Source: Gluconacetobacter diazotrophicus PA1 5
Lineage (GTDB): Bacteria > Pseudomonadota > Alphaproteobacteria > Acetobacterales > Acetobacteraceae
Length of the DNA stretch: 64,000 bases
Assembly: GCF_000067045.1 (NCBI RefSeq)
Contig: NC_010125.1
Coordinates: 770,001-834,000 of the forward strand
Direction: 5' to 3'
The translations under genes were made by a program, and so were the position numbers. Positions 1 to 9,119 of this stretch are shown here, piece by piece; the first letter of the stretch is position 1; every line of letters starts with the position of its first letter. A model generated the notes under the pieces. It worked only from the letters and a program-made list of their open reading frames with translations, did not search any database and was not told the DNA's origin.

Positions 1-83
1 GCGTTCGCCTGCCGGCTGCGCGCCGCAAGTCGCCTCAGATCAGAGGCCGAATAGTCATCCCGTAGCTTCACCGCTCTCGTCAT
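1..83 (-). CDS. IS630-family transposase, N-terminal fragment (runs off window)
   Basis: Reading leftwards from an ATG at 83, the frame stays open to the window edge and gives about 27 residues beginning MTRAVKLRDDYSASDLRRLA. This is the typical opening of IS630-type transposases, which start with a short helix-turn-helix segment. A GGGAGG ribosome-binding site lies nine bases upstream of the ATG on the minus strand, supporting the start. The catalytic DDE core would lie outside the window, so activity cannot be judged. I could not identify the element's right terminal repeat in the bases after 83. Confidence 0.6.
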   Translation of the reverse strand, partial: MTRAVKLRDDYSASDLRRLAARSRQAN

Positions 84-370
84 CTGCCAGATCCTCCCAA
101 AATCAAGAGAATCAGAGCCGGCGCCGTTCGTCACTTCACACACGAGTCAGTGGCTACGGCCTTTGGTATGACGCAATTGCGTCCCTACCTGTGGCTCGGA
201 CGCGTGCTGCGTGGAGCGTTCGGGAAGTCCCTTTATGGCGGGTTTGGCGGGAGTGCTGACCGTCCGCTTCGGAACGCCTGGTAGGTGTTTCAGGTCGTAC
301 GTTCGACGACGGGTGACGGACGCTATGCGCCATGAACTGAACGCGTGGAGCCTTGGAGCGGCTACGATGG

Positions 371-1085
371 TCAGACAATGATGTGGTCACTCCGCAAGTG
401 ACCGTAGTCCCGAAGTGCGCGGATAAGCCTGATTACGTCCAACAACTCGTCGAGGGTCGCGTGCTGCTTGACGAATCTAATAAGATCTCGCTTGCCCTGC
501 TCTGTGAAGTCTCGATGGGTTCGATCTAAGATGGTGGTCCGATGGCGAACTGCGGTAGGGAATTCGTCCTCGAAGAGATCTAGAAAGGTAGGCTGTATTA
601 GATCCTCCATCTCCCAATCCAGGTCTTTGTACGGTTCGTTATCGCGTTCGAAGCGCTGCTGGACGATCCGATGATCAGCGCCGCCCTTCAGAGACATCTC
701 CGGGCGAAGCAGGAAGACTTCAGAGCACTTCTTGATGGTCGCATCGTATGAGGATATGGCCGCGAACGCTCTCCTCCCCGCTCTGTCGTTGTCATAGAGT
801 CCCAAGAAGCGATACCTCAACTTTCCGCTTTTGTCCGGATCTGCCGCGGCTACTTGACGAAGGGTTGGAAGCCGTCGGTTTATTCCGTCCACCCCCCCCT
901 TCATTTCCAAGGCCCGCGGCTATTACCGCAAGGTCAGGTCCGAGTAGTTTCACGCCGGTCACCTTACAAAAGAGGCTTGCAGCATGTGTGATTAGAGAGA
1001 CGTCGTGTGTTCCCTCGACCAGTATATTCACCTTCGCGAGAGTCCAACCTAGTCGCGCAGCAAAGCTCTCCATCAATCCTGACAT
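371..1085 (-). pseudogene. TOPRIM-domain protein, frameshifted in a G tract
   Basis: Two minus-strand frames join into one protein of about 237 residues. The first part (from ATG 1085) carries the TOPRIM glutamate motif VNILVEGTHD. The second part (to the stop at 371) carries the acidic pair as GLYDNDRAG. The switch falls in a run of eight G (minus strand, 892-899); with seven G the reading passes smoothly from GLGNEGG to VDGINRRLPTL. TOPRIM domains of the OLD/topoisomerase/primase type bind metal and cut or handle nucleic acid. The ATG lies three bases after the stop of the NTPase gene upstream, so the two were probably co-translated. The shift may be a real mutation, a slippery contingency tract or a sequencing error. 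Confidence 0.65.
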
Positions 1086-1088
1086 GGC

Positions 1089-1519
1089 CTAACGCGCCAA
1101 AGCTGTCAGGGGGCGGAGGAAGGGACCATTGTGGGCAAACGACACGTAGCCCCGGATCTGGGTGCTGGGCCTGATCTGCTTCAATCCGAACTCGGGGGCT
1201 CGGAAGGGCACGCTGAGGTTCCGCATCTCCTGGATATTCGCGAAGCCGCGGCCCTCTCCTCCAGCCGTTACACGTGCGGTTACCTGAAGCCGATTGTCCG
1301 CGTTCACATCCAGTAACCATCGAAGTCGGTCCGGCACCTGCACGAAGAACTCGCCCGTGCGCCACAGCGGTCGCAGTTGTTTGAAGAGATGCTCCGCGTC
1401 CTCGTACCGGCCGCGTTGGTGTAGGAGGACGGCCAGTTCGAGGCGCTGTTGAGGGCTGACCGGATATCCCCCGGAAAGGAGCGCCTCCAGGAGCGAGAGC
1501 TGAGCTTCGAACGCCCTAG
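1089..1519 (-). pseudogene. STAND/TPR protein, 3' fragment (after IS701 insertion)
   Basis: This is the C-terminal end of the large NTPase gene whose other parts lie at 2939-4290 and 5520-6936. Joining across one CTAG copy continues the frame as CLDRPRAFEAQLSLL, so the IS701 element split an intact gene. The segment has a TPR-like helical pair (QRLELAVLLHQRGRYEDAEH). A strand-rich tail of roughly 90 residues follows; it vaguely recalls the OB/S1-like ends of other STAND-TPR proteins, but I cannot assign it. It stops at 1089, three bases before the TOPRIM start. Confidence 0.65.
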
Positions 1520-2934
1520 CACTACAGTTGCGTTTTTGCCCTGAGGCGCGAGAGGTATGCTGCGGCCTGATGAGCACGTCGAAAGAACGACCATCGGAGG
1601 ATATGCTCGATGGAGGCGCGGCTTCGGGTAATTTTCACGGCGAGGCGGCGGATTTCCTGGATTGACCAGCGGATGAGCGGCCGCGTTTGTGCAACTGGCT
1701 TTTTTTGAGCGCCATGGCGTTGGCCTGGGACCGCACAGCGGCCATCATGGCGTAAGCCAGCATGACCAACGAGACGTGACGGTGCCAGCCATGCCAGGAA
1801 CGGGTTTCATTATGGTCGAGTCCGAATTCGTTCTTGGCGGTCTCGAACCCTTCCTCGATTCGCCAGCGCGTGCCCTCGACACGCACCAAGATCTCAAGCG
1901 GTGTTCCCTGAGGGCACCAGGTCGTGAAATATGCCAGATCGCCATCGGAGGGATTACGCCGGACCAGCAGCCCACGGGTCCATATCCCGGTTGAGATACC
2001 TGAATATTCGGAGGCCTCGAGATCGGCCATCGGGCAATACAGCCAGTCATACAGTCGTTCGCCCTTGGTGCCGCGTCCGGCGGAACAGCGGACCCAGGTC
2101 TCGTCCGGCAGGGTCTTGATGATTTCGCGCGCCTCGCCGGACCAGTGGATGTCCGGACGCCAGGAATGGAACCAGTGATTGGCGTTGACGCCAAGGACGA
2201 AGCCTTTGCCTGCGCGGCGCAAAGCCATTTCCAGTTCACCGACGCCATAGACGCTGTCGCCAGCCACCCACCGGAACGGCACATCGGCCGCAAGCGCCCG
2301 GCCGATCATCGCGGTGGACCAGGACGGTTTGCTGGCAAACGTGACATCGCCCGGCACATGGGCCGCCGCCACCGCTCAGGCTTTTCAGTCCAGGCTTTCG
2401 GCAGATACAAAGCCCGGTCGAGAAAAGCATGCCCCTTGTCAGAGACATAGGATCCCCTGCGAACACGCCAATCTGGCAATTCGTGATCTTGCCGGCAGAC
2501 CCGGTATATTGCCGTCCCACTCCGCATGATGCAGAGCCCTTCTTGAGGAAACCAGTCTCGTCGACCACCAGTACCGCGTCGGCATCCCCCAGATGCTCGA
2601 CAACATGATCGCGCACGACGTCCCGCAATGCATCGGCGTCCCAATGCCCGCGTCCAAGCAGGGCCTGCTGTCGCCATGGCCCCGGATCGCCCGCAGCTTC
2701 AGCCCGCATCCAGCCGGTCTTGCGCGGCTCGTTGCCCAGTAGTGTTTCCAGAAACCGGCCTGCCGATGCCGCCACCCGCTCCTGGCCGAATACCGGGCGC
2801 ATTCGCTCCTTGGCGTCCCGCAGCGCCTCCAGCGTCAGAGCCAGAACATCCTCGACCGAAGCTGCGCTATTCATCTCGTTCAGAATCATGGTTACCCATA
2901 GATTCAGAACTCTCAGAAAAACGCAACTGTAGTG
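1520..2934 (-). mobile_element. IS701-family insertion sequence (1415 bp)
   Basis: The element is bounded by inverted repeats beginning CACTACAGTTGCGTTTTT: at 1520 on the plus strand and ending at 2934 on the minus strand. It is flanked by a CTAG direct repeat (1516-1519 and 2935-2938). A four-base YTAR target duplication is the known habit of IS701. The single transposase gene fills the element and ends inside the left repeat. The repeat is intact but the transposase has several frameshifts, so this copy is probably immobile unless helped in trans. It splits the STAND NTPase gene. Confidence 0.85.
1522..2889 (-). pseudogene. IS701 transposase with about three frameshifts
   Basis: The start is ATG 2889 (MILNEMNSAASVEDVL). 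All three catalytic regions of an IS701 DDE transposase are visible, but in different frames: VLVVDETGFLKKG, then AGDSVYGVGELEMALRRAG, then RWRIEEGFETAKNE. Shifts are needed near 2450 (into SYVSDKGHAFLDRALYLPKAW), near 2367 (into AAAHVPGDVTFASKP) and near 1680 (into PLIRWSIQEIRRLAVKITRS). The last frame runs on through RASIEHILRWSFFRRAHQ and ends at a TAG within the terminal repeat, which is the expected layout. Three indels in one gene mean decay or poor sequence. Confidence 0.75.
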
Positions 2935-2938
2935 CTAG

Positions 2939-4290
2939 GCCTGTCAAGGCATGTGAGAGCGTAAAGCATCCGCACGGCTTGCAGGTTCGACTGCACGTCC
3001 GGATTCGAGAGTATCCGCGCGGCCTCCAATCGATTCTCGACAGGAAAGTCACCAAGGCCCACTCCGGCCAGATCGGGTACATCGTGGGTAAGCGCGTCGA
3101 GCGCCGCGACGAGCAGGGCGATCTCGGGGTTATCGGAATTCCGGTGCCTTCCCCCCGTGACGAGGAGATTCTCGATAGCGACCTCGGCCAGACGGCTCAA
3201 CTCGTAGCGTCGCTGTGCCGAGCGATCACGCTCCATTTCCAAGTAGATTAGGTTCAGCACCTCAATGGCGTTTCCCGCCGCCTTCAGCGGATTGGCCTTG
3301 GCCTCCCCAAGCAGACTTCGCGCGTAAGTTTCCACGACGAAAGGACTATCGGGATTGAGCTGGAAAGCTCGGCGCGTCGCGTCCCGCGCCAGTCCTCGCA
3401 GGCGTTCGAGTTCGTCGGTCGCCGCGCCAGTCGCGGCGGCCTCGTCGTGAAGGTCCTGATATGCCCGCGCCAGCGAGTTGTAGAGGTTGAGGTCAGACTC
3501 CTCGCCCTCGGCTCGGGGAATCATGTCGAGAGCGAACCGGATATCTTCGACCGCCCGCCGCAGCAGGTCCAACCGCTCGCTCTCGGGCAGGCCGAAGAGC
3601 TCCTTGTCTTTCGCGATGCGTCGCCGTGAGATCGCGGAGTGGTGCCGCAGGGCGCGGCTCGTCTGCCACAGCAGCTTTGGCATTTCGTCCAAGGCGGCCA
3701 GGGCCTCGCGCCAATAGGGCACGAATGTGCCGTGGCCGTGATCAGGATCGATCTTGAAGATGTTGACGGCGAAGTCCTCCGCGATCTCCCGGTTGGATGC
3801 GTTCCCCAAGGCGGGATTGGCCGAGAGTCGCCGAAGTGCGAGGAAGCGGAGATGCTCGGTGTTCGAAGCCTCGCCGAAGCCGAATTCCTCCCGCGCGGAG
3901 CGATCATAGTAGATCGCATTCAGCAGATATCGGCCTAAGATATCGTGTGCGAGTGCCCAATACCTGTCTCCCTCGAGTCGCAATCTGATCAGGCCCATCG
4001 CGCCGATCATGGTTCTCAGGTCCTCGAGTTTTTGAGTCACTGGCCAGTCGACGGTTGCGGGGAGCATGGTCTCCGGTAGCGGACGTCTCTCGGTGCTGAT
4101 CGCGGCGATATCCACGAGCGTCGAGCGCAGTTGCGGATCGACGACGGAGCTCTGGAACTGCCTGAACAGCCAAGACTGTACGGTCTCGCTCATGTCGATC
4201 TGCCGTTGGAGCCAGAAGGACAGCGCCACCCAGAAGGAGGAGATGCCGCTTTCCGCGTGTACGGCCGAGGCTTGGAAGAATCCCTGCCAC
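2939..4290 (-). pseudogene. STAND/TPR protein, middle fragment
   Basis: This is the central 450 or so residues of the broken NTPase. The first part, just after the P-loop domain, resembles the winged-helix region that follows STAND NTPases, with a closing YWALAHDILGRYLLNAIYYD. The rest is helical, with TPR-like repeats (for example DATRRAFQLNPDSPFVVETYARSLL and the AVEDIRFALDMIPRAE segment). Excision of the IS481 element joins EEWQ directly to GFFQASAVHAESGISSFW and then LSFWLQRQIDMSE with no frame change. Excision of IS701 joins its other end to the 1089-1519 fragment. A GTG at 4229 could start a truncated product, but there is no reason to think it is made. Confidence 0.7.
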
Positions 4291-5519
4291 TGTAGAAGTC
4301 TCGACTAAATCTGACGGATGGTGTCTGCTGAAGCTCAACCAGGGCTGCGGCGGGGGCGGAGTGGCCGGGCGACGCAGCCCCCGCCGCAGCCATCGGAGGA
4401 TATCCTCATGACCCGTGACCAGAAGATCATCCGCGCCAAAGTTGGCCTGCTGGAACTATCGAAGCAACTGGGCAACGTCTCCCAGGCCTGCAAGATGATG
4501 GGGTATTCGCGCGACAGCTTCTACCGCTTCAAGGAGCTCTACGACAAAGGCGGCGAAATCGCGCTCCAGGAACTCTCCCGCCGCAAACCCTTGCTGAAAA
4601 ACCGCGTCGAGCCGGCGGTTGAGGAAGCAGTGGTCGCGATCGCCATCGAACAACCGGCCTGGGGCCAGGCCCGCGTGGCCAACGAACTGCTCAAGCGCGG
4701 CGTCACCGTCTCTCCTTTCGGGGTGCGCAGCATCTGGCTGCGCCACGACCTCGCTACCATGAAGCTCCGCCTCAAGGCGCTCGAAGCCAAGATGGCCCAG
4801 GAACGGCTGATCCTCACCGAAAGCCAGCTTGCGGCCCTGGAGAAGGCCAAGGCCGACAAGGAGGCCTGGGGCGAGTTCGAGACCGAATGTCCCGGCTATT
4901 GCGGCGCTCAGGATACCTTCTATGTCGGCACCCTGAAGGGCGTCGGTCGCGTCTACCAGCAGACCTTCGTCGATACCTACAGCAAGGTCGGCTTCGCCAA
5001 GCTCTATGACCGCAAGACCCCGGTTACCGCTGCCGACCTGCTCAACGACCGCGTCATCCCCTTCTTCGAGCTGCACGATCTCCCGCTCCAGCGCGTGCTG
5101 ACCGACCGGGGCACCGAATTCTGCGGCTCTCATGACCGCCATGAATACGAACTCTATCTGGCGGTGGAGAACATCGACCATACCCGCACCAAGGCGCGCA
5201 GCCCGCAGACCAACGGCATCGTCGAGCGCTTCCACAAGACCATGCTCGACGAGTTCTATCGTGTCACTTTTCGCCGCAAGATCTACGACAGCATCCACGA
5301 ACTCCAGGCAGACCTCGACGAATGGATGGATGACTTCAACCGCAATCGCACCCACCAGGGACGATACTGCTTCGGCAAAACCCCGATGCAAACCTTCCTT
5401 GACGCAGCCCACCACGCCCGCGAAAAAGATATCGGGCGCCACGTCGAACACCACATGAACGCGTAGCATCCACGCCGGCCACTTCAAGCCGTCCGTCAGA
5501 TTAAGTGCAAACTTCTACA
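4291..5519 (+). mobile_element. IS481-family insertion sequence (1229 bp)
   Basis: The ends are imperfect inverted repeats: left TGTAGAAGTCTCGACTAAAT and right (reverse complement) TGTAGAAGTTTGCACTTAAT. The eight-base direct repeat CCTGCCAC sits at 4283-4290 and 5520-5527. The element holds one transposase gene in the orientation opposite to the interrupted host gene. Its transposase is intact and the target repeat is perfect, so this looks like a younger insertion than the decayed IS701 copy in the same gene. Confidence 0.88.
4408..5466 (+). CDS. IS481-family transposase
   Basis: This is a 352-residue cut-and-paste transposase of the retroviral-integrase type. An N-terminal helix-turn-helix ([20 protein letters not shown]) binds the ends. 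The DDE core shows [23 protein letters not shown] and [14 protein letters not shown]-terminal [17 protein letters not shown] is typical of the family. The ATG at 4408 was chosen because GGAGGA lies just upstream. The longer frame from 4318 has only low-complexity sequence and overlaps the terminal region. All catalytic motifs are present and the frame is unbroken. Confidence 0.9.
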   Translation: MTRDQKIIRAKVGLLELSKQLGNVSQACKMMGYSRDSFYRFKELYDKGGEIALQELSRRKPLLKNRVEPAVEEAVVAIAIEQPAWGQARVANELLKRGVTVSPFGVRSIWLRHDLATMKLRLKALEAKMAQERLILTESQLAALEKAKADKEAWGEFETECPGYCGAQDTFYVGTLKGVGRVYQQTFVDTYSKVGFAKLYDRKTPVTAADLLNDRVIPFFELHDLPLQRVLTDRGTEFCGSHDRHEYELYLAVENIDHTRTKARSPQTNGIVERFHKTMLDEFYRVTFRRKIYDSIHELQADLDEWMDDFNRNRTHQGRYCFGKTPMQTFLDAAHHAREKDIGRHVEHHMNA

Positions 5520-6936
5520 CCTGCCACTCCTCGCGCCTTCTGACAGGTCCGTGGGGCGCAAGATACTGATTGAGATGCTGGCCGAACTCCACCGCGCCGG
5601 CTCGTGGCATTTCGTGCGTAAGCTGGTCAATCTCCTTAAAGCGAGAGCTACTCATGAACTCCATGCTCGCGTAGGGGCCTGTGACCACAAGTACGCATGC
5701 TGCGCGGCCGCTCTGTTCGAGTCCCCGTAGGAAGCTCCGCAGCTCGCTGTCGCGTCCCTCCCAATGGTCTCGATCGAACACGATGAGCCACGGAGCTTCG
5801 TAGAGACGACCGTCGTCCGGCTCCCCGCGGCTCTGCTTCTCGGCGTCAATCGTTCGCGTCATGAAGTTGACGATCTCGAGCGAGGTTGGCTTGAATGGAG
5901 CCCCCTTGGCGAAGAGGGTGGGATAACCCTCGGCAGCGGCCCTCCATGCCAGCATCCGCGCATGGGTCGTTCCGCCCGCGCCAGGCTCGGTGCGGATGAC
6001 CGCGACCGTGTTGGCCTCGGAGCCGCTGCGATCTAAGCGCCGCAATATATGACGCAGCTCAGGCCACGCCACGTCGTCCCGCGGCCAAGGAAGGCCTGCC
6101 GCGTAGGGCTGCCATGACGCGCTCGGATCGCGGAAGAACCCCTCGACGGTCTCCGCCGTCAGATCCTCGGGCGCGAGGGGCCGGAGATCCTGATCCTGGA
6201 TGAGTTCGTAGCGCCCAAGCACCGGATGCTGGGCGTCGTCCACCTGGGTTATATCAACCGACGTCGTGTCGCCCCGCGCGCTCCGCACGCGAAGGAGAAC
6301 CCGTTCCCCAGTATGGGCTTGCGCATACCGGGTGGAAAGGTCGTGGGCGAAGCTAGCGATGTCCTTCTCGACGATTGCGATCGAGCCGCCGGCGGCGCGA
6401 GCTCGTCGCCATCCATCGGCCTCGGCATGAAGGGTCGCGTAGTCTCCGACAATGGTTGTGAGCGGCCGAAAGCCCTCTTCCCACAAGGTACGGAGATCCG
6501 GCGGGACGCCGGTCGCCTTGGACGAAAGCACCAGCAGCTCACGCGGATCCGTGCGCGCCAACTCATTAAGAATACTCAATCTCGAGAGCTGCGAGACGAG
6601 GGTACCCGACCCGCCGCCGCTGTTGAGCTTGTAGATCGGCAAGCTCCGCGGAGGCAGCACGATATCCGCGGGGTTGCCGTCGATGATGATGGGATATCCG
6701 CGGCGAAGAACCCTGAAATCAGTCGGGTCTTCCTGCGCAAGGATCGCGGTCTCAAGCGCAGGGTCTCCTCCCTCGAGAAGCACGGCTCGCCACGGCAATC
6801 GGATGACGTCGGCCAAGGCGACCGGGTCCGCGGCCCTAACGACGTCCTTGCCAACCCAGAGCGCGATGTCTCTAGCGTCCAAACGGGACAGGATGGAATC
6901 AGAAACCGATACCTGTCTAATTGTCATGTTTTCCAT
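5520..6936 (-). pseudogene. STAND-type P-loop NTPase, 5' fragment (candidate defence gene)
   Basis: These are the first 472 residues of the broken gene. Residues about 20-195 (ALWVGKDVVR, PWRAVLLEGGDPALETAI, LPIYKLNSGG) have the order of elements of a degenerate SIR2-like domain without recognisable NAD-binding residues; this is a weak assignment. Residues 317-327 form a Walker A variant (EPGAGGTTHAR) and 383-390 a Walker B (WLIVFDRD), as in STAND NTPases. The fragment then runs into the IS481 end and stops at EEWQV. The reconstructed protein has 1063 residues. N-terminal effector, NTPase and TPR sensor is the layout of Avs-like immune proteins. No close homologue can be named from sequence alone. 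Confidence 0.7.
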
Positions 6937-7427
6937 CGGCCCGGTCCCAATAAATAGCCTGCCCCTGTTGGGGGGCAGGATTTGAAATTAATACATTCGG
7001 CCTCATTAGGCCGTGTTTGGATTGGGCGAGCGCAAGACCCCCATGGCAAACGCGCTCCCCCAAGGTAAGATGGGGCTGCTACCTCTTACTTATATTCAAG
7101 ATGACGGGTGTCGCCAAATGGAGAACTGAGCGGCTCCAGGACTGACGGAGTTTATTTCTCGCACGCGATGAACCACGTCCGCTTCGAAGAAGCGTGAGGC
7201 TGCACTACGGCGTCCGACAAGAGGCGAGAGCGGTAATATGTAGCGTTCCAGCAGATGCCGGCTTTTGCATGCCGATGTCCAAAAGTTGCCCGTGCGCTCC
7301 CGGCCAGGATTGCTCGTTTCTTCTGGCGGGACTTCATGCACGAATATATTGGGTTGATTCGTACCTGTTGCCTTGGAAGAAACGACCTGGATAAGCGGTT
7401 GTTCAGCATATCGGCATCGGAGAGATC
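6937..7427. other. Intergenic region between the NTPase and APH-fold genes
   Basis: This 491-base divergent spacer is visibly more AT-rich than most of the window. It should contain the promoters of both flanking genes. A short hairpin (CCTGCCCC-TGTT-GGGGCAGG type) lies near 6959-6980. The short ORFs in either strand have no recognisable domain or ribosome-binding site, and I see no RNA gene here. Confidence 0.5.
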
Positions 7428-8279
7428 ATGATCGTCGGACAAGCGCATCGCGAGGCGATCAGGCGGATTTCAGGATGGACACCGGAATCGTTCCGGGTCG
7501 TGCGCGGAGGTTATACGCCGGCTGCGCGGTATCTTGTACGAAACGGGAAACAACAAGCTTTCGTCAAGATTGCCACGACACTCCACACGGCCAATCTGTT
7601 GCGTCGCGAAATCGTGGCCTACAGGTCTTTGCCGGAAGGGACCCGGCCGCGCCTGTTGGGATACGATGCCGAGAGCGTCAATCCCATACTGGTTATCGAA
7701 GATCTGAGCGAGGCGATCTGGCCGCCTCCCTGGACCGACGACAGGGTTTCGGCCGCGCTAGCCGCAATTGAAGACCTTCACGGCATGCGTGCTGAATTGC
7801 CGACGTTCGACGCGGTCCATGGCGTGGACGTCCGAGGGTGGACCTGTGTCCAGGCTGATCCCACGCCATTCCTGGCATTGGGACTCGCCTCGGCAGATTG
7901 GTTGGCGAGGGCGCTGCCTGCTTTGATCGAGGCTGAAAATGCATGCCCGACAGCCGGTCTCAGTCCGACGCACTGGGATTTGCGTAGTGACAATATGTGT
8001 TTCTTGTCCGGGACCGTGAAACTTGTCGATTGGGCAGAGGCCTGCCTGTCCAATCCGAAGCTGGATATGGGATTCTGGTTGCCCAGCCTTGCGCATGAAG
8101 GCGGCCCGCCTCCTGAAGCAATCCTGCCGGACGCGCCCGAGGTCGCTGCGTGGGTATCAGGATACTTTGCGGCCCGCGCGGGCCTGGCGAATATCCCCGA
8201 CGCTCCGTTCGTTCGCCGGGTACAGCGCGAGCAGCTTATGACGGCATTGCCCTGGGTCAAACGAGCACTTCGCCTTTAA
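7428..8279 (+). CDS. Aminoglycoside-phosphotransferase-fold kinase
   Basis: A 283-residue small-molecule kinase of the APH/choline kinase family. The catalytic loop is THWDLRSDN (H-x-D-x4-N), followed by the metal-binding VKLVDWAEA. The N-lobe has the ATP lysine in KQQAFVKIA and a partner glutamate in RREIVAYR. The family transfers phosphate from ATP to hydroxyls on antibiotics, choline, homoserine or other metabolites; nothing here tells the substrate. It stands alone, between the mobile region and a NepR-like ORF. The start is ATG 7428 with GGAGAG close upstream. Confidence 0.8.
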   Translation: MIVGQAHREAIRRISGWTPESFRVVRGGYTPAARYLVRNGKQQAFVKIATTLHTANLLRREIVAYRSLPEGTRPRLLGYDAESVNPILVIEDLSEAIWPPPWTDDRVSAALAAIEDLHGMRAELPTFDAVHGVDVRGWTCVQADPTPFLALGLASADWLARALPALIEAENACPTAGLSPTHWDLRSDNMCFLSGTVKLVDWAEACLSNPKLDMGFWLPSLAHEGGPPPEAILPDAPEVAAWVSGYFAARAGLANIPDAPFVRRVQREQLMTALPWVKRALRL

Positions 8280-8492
8280 GCGGCTGTTTCAAAAGCCCTG
8301 ATGCTGTGCGAAAGCGGCCCGAAAGGTCGCGCCCCGCGTCATTCGTGGCACCGAGGCGCATGGCAGCAATGTTGCGCCATATCGTCGCTGCCTTGAACTG
8401 AAGTCGAGGGAGGACGTTGACGTCCGATTGCGGGTCCATGACCGGATCGACTGGCTTCTCCGGACCGCCCCGCGTGCGGGAGACACCGTTCA

Positions 8493-8663
8493 ATGAACAG
8501 GCCTGTACCAGACATGTCCGGACCGGCTGACGGCGATCATGCCTTTACCCTGTGGCTCGGACGCAGGCTGCATGGAATGTACGGGGATGTGGCCCGTGAA
8601 CCGATACCGGATAGCCTGCTGCAAATTGTCCGAAATATCGAGGATAAGGATACATCGGACTAG
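8493..8663 (+). CDS. NepR-like small anti-sigma factor candidate
   Basis: A 56-residue ORF with GGGAGA nine bases before its ATG. Its core, LWLGRRLHGMYGDVAREP followed by IPDSLLQIVRNIED, matches the NepR pattern of a helix with LR-x-x-Y, then EP-IP-x-x-L-x-x-L and a second helix. In alphaproteobacteria NepR proteins hold the general stress sigma factor EcfG until PhyR releases it. No ecfG or phyR is visible nearby, so this would be an orphan copy, or only a look-alike. It lies between the kinase gene and a convergent exported protein. Confidence 0.55.
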   Translation: MNRPVPDMSGPADGDHAFTLWLGRRLHGMYGDVAREPIPDSLLQIVRNIEDKDTSD

Positions 8664-8698
8664 GCTGCGTGTCGTCGAATGACTCCGTCGCGGGCGTC

Positions 8699-9079
8699 CT
8701 AGTCGTCCCGGCTCAGGGGCAGGTCCAGCATCTGCCCCGGCTTGTTGCCCTTGATCGTCAGGTCGGCGCTGTTTTCCGATACCATGCGAAACGTTACCAG
8801 CGGATCGCGGTTGATCGATTGCAGCGTCGTGTGGTCGTGACGGGTCAGGGTGAACTGGTGCCGCGTGATGGCATGCAGTTCGTCGGGCAGCGTGATCTGG
8901 ATCTGGTGGTGGCTGTCGGGGGCGGCGATGACGACGGGCGAGATGCCCATCGCGGCCCAGCGGCCGGTGAACGGGTCGGCGGCAGCGGCGGCGCGCGCGT
9001 CCGTGGGTGTGCCCAGGCACGCGCCCGTGGCGGACAGGGCCATCAGCACGGCGGCGTGGGTTGCGAGACGGCGGGTCAT
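8699..9079 (-). CDS. Small exported protein of unknown function
   Basis: 126 residues from ATG 9079. An N-terminal signal peptide (MTRRLATHAAVLMALSATGA, cleavage likely near the following alanine-rich stretch) sends it to the periplasm; the cysteine nearby is not in a proper lipobox. The mature part is strand-rich with many histidines (ITRHQFTLTRHDHTTLQSI) and no family I recognise. It follows the efflux adaptor gene by 40 bases in the same direction, so it may be the last gene of that operon. Confidence 0.6.
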   Translation of the reverse strand: MTRRLATHAAVLMALSATGACLGTPTDARAAAAADPFTGRWAAMGISPVVIAAPDSHHQIQITLPDELHAITRHQFTLTRHDHTTLQSINRDPLVTFRMVSENSADLTIKGNKPGQMLDLPLSRDD

Positions 9080-9119
9080 GGCGTTTCTCCGGTCTTGTCT
9101 TTTTATGGAATGAGCCATG

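Noticed and set aside
4229-4318. Independent start of a separate gene at GTG 4229
   Set aside because: The frame continues unbroken into the fragment on the other side of the IS481 element, so this is an internal codon of a split gene.
7096-7448. Small minus-strand ORFs between the NTPase and kinase genes
   Set aside because: No ribosome-binding sites, no domains, and they overlap one another.
200-8570. 15-base identity CTGTGGCTCGGACGC between the left edge (about 211 bases from the IS630 start) and the NepR-like ORF
   Set aside because: The similarity stops quickly on both sides; probably chance or a common codon string, not a repeat.
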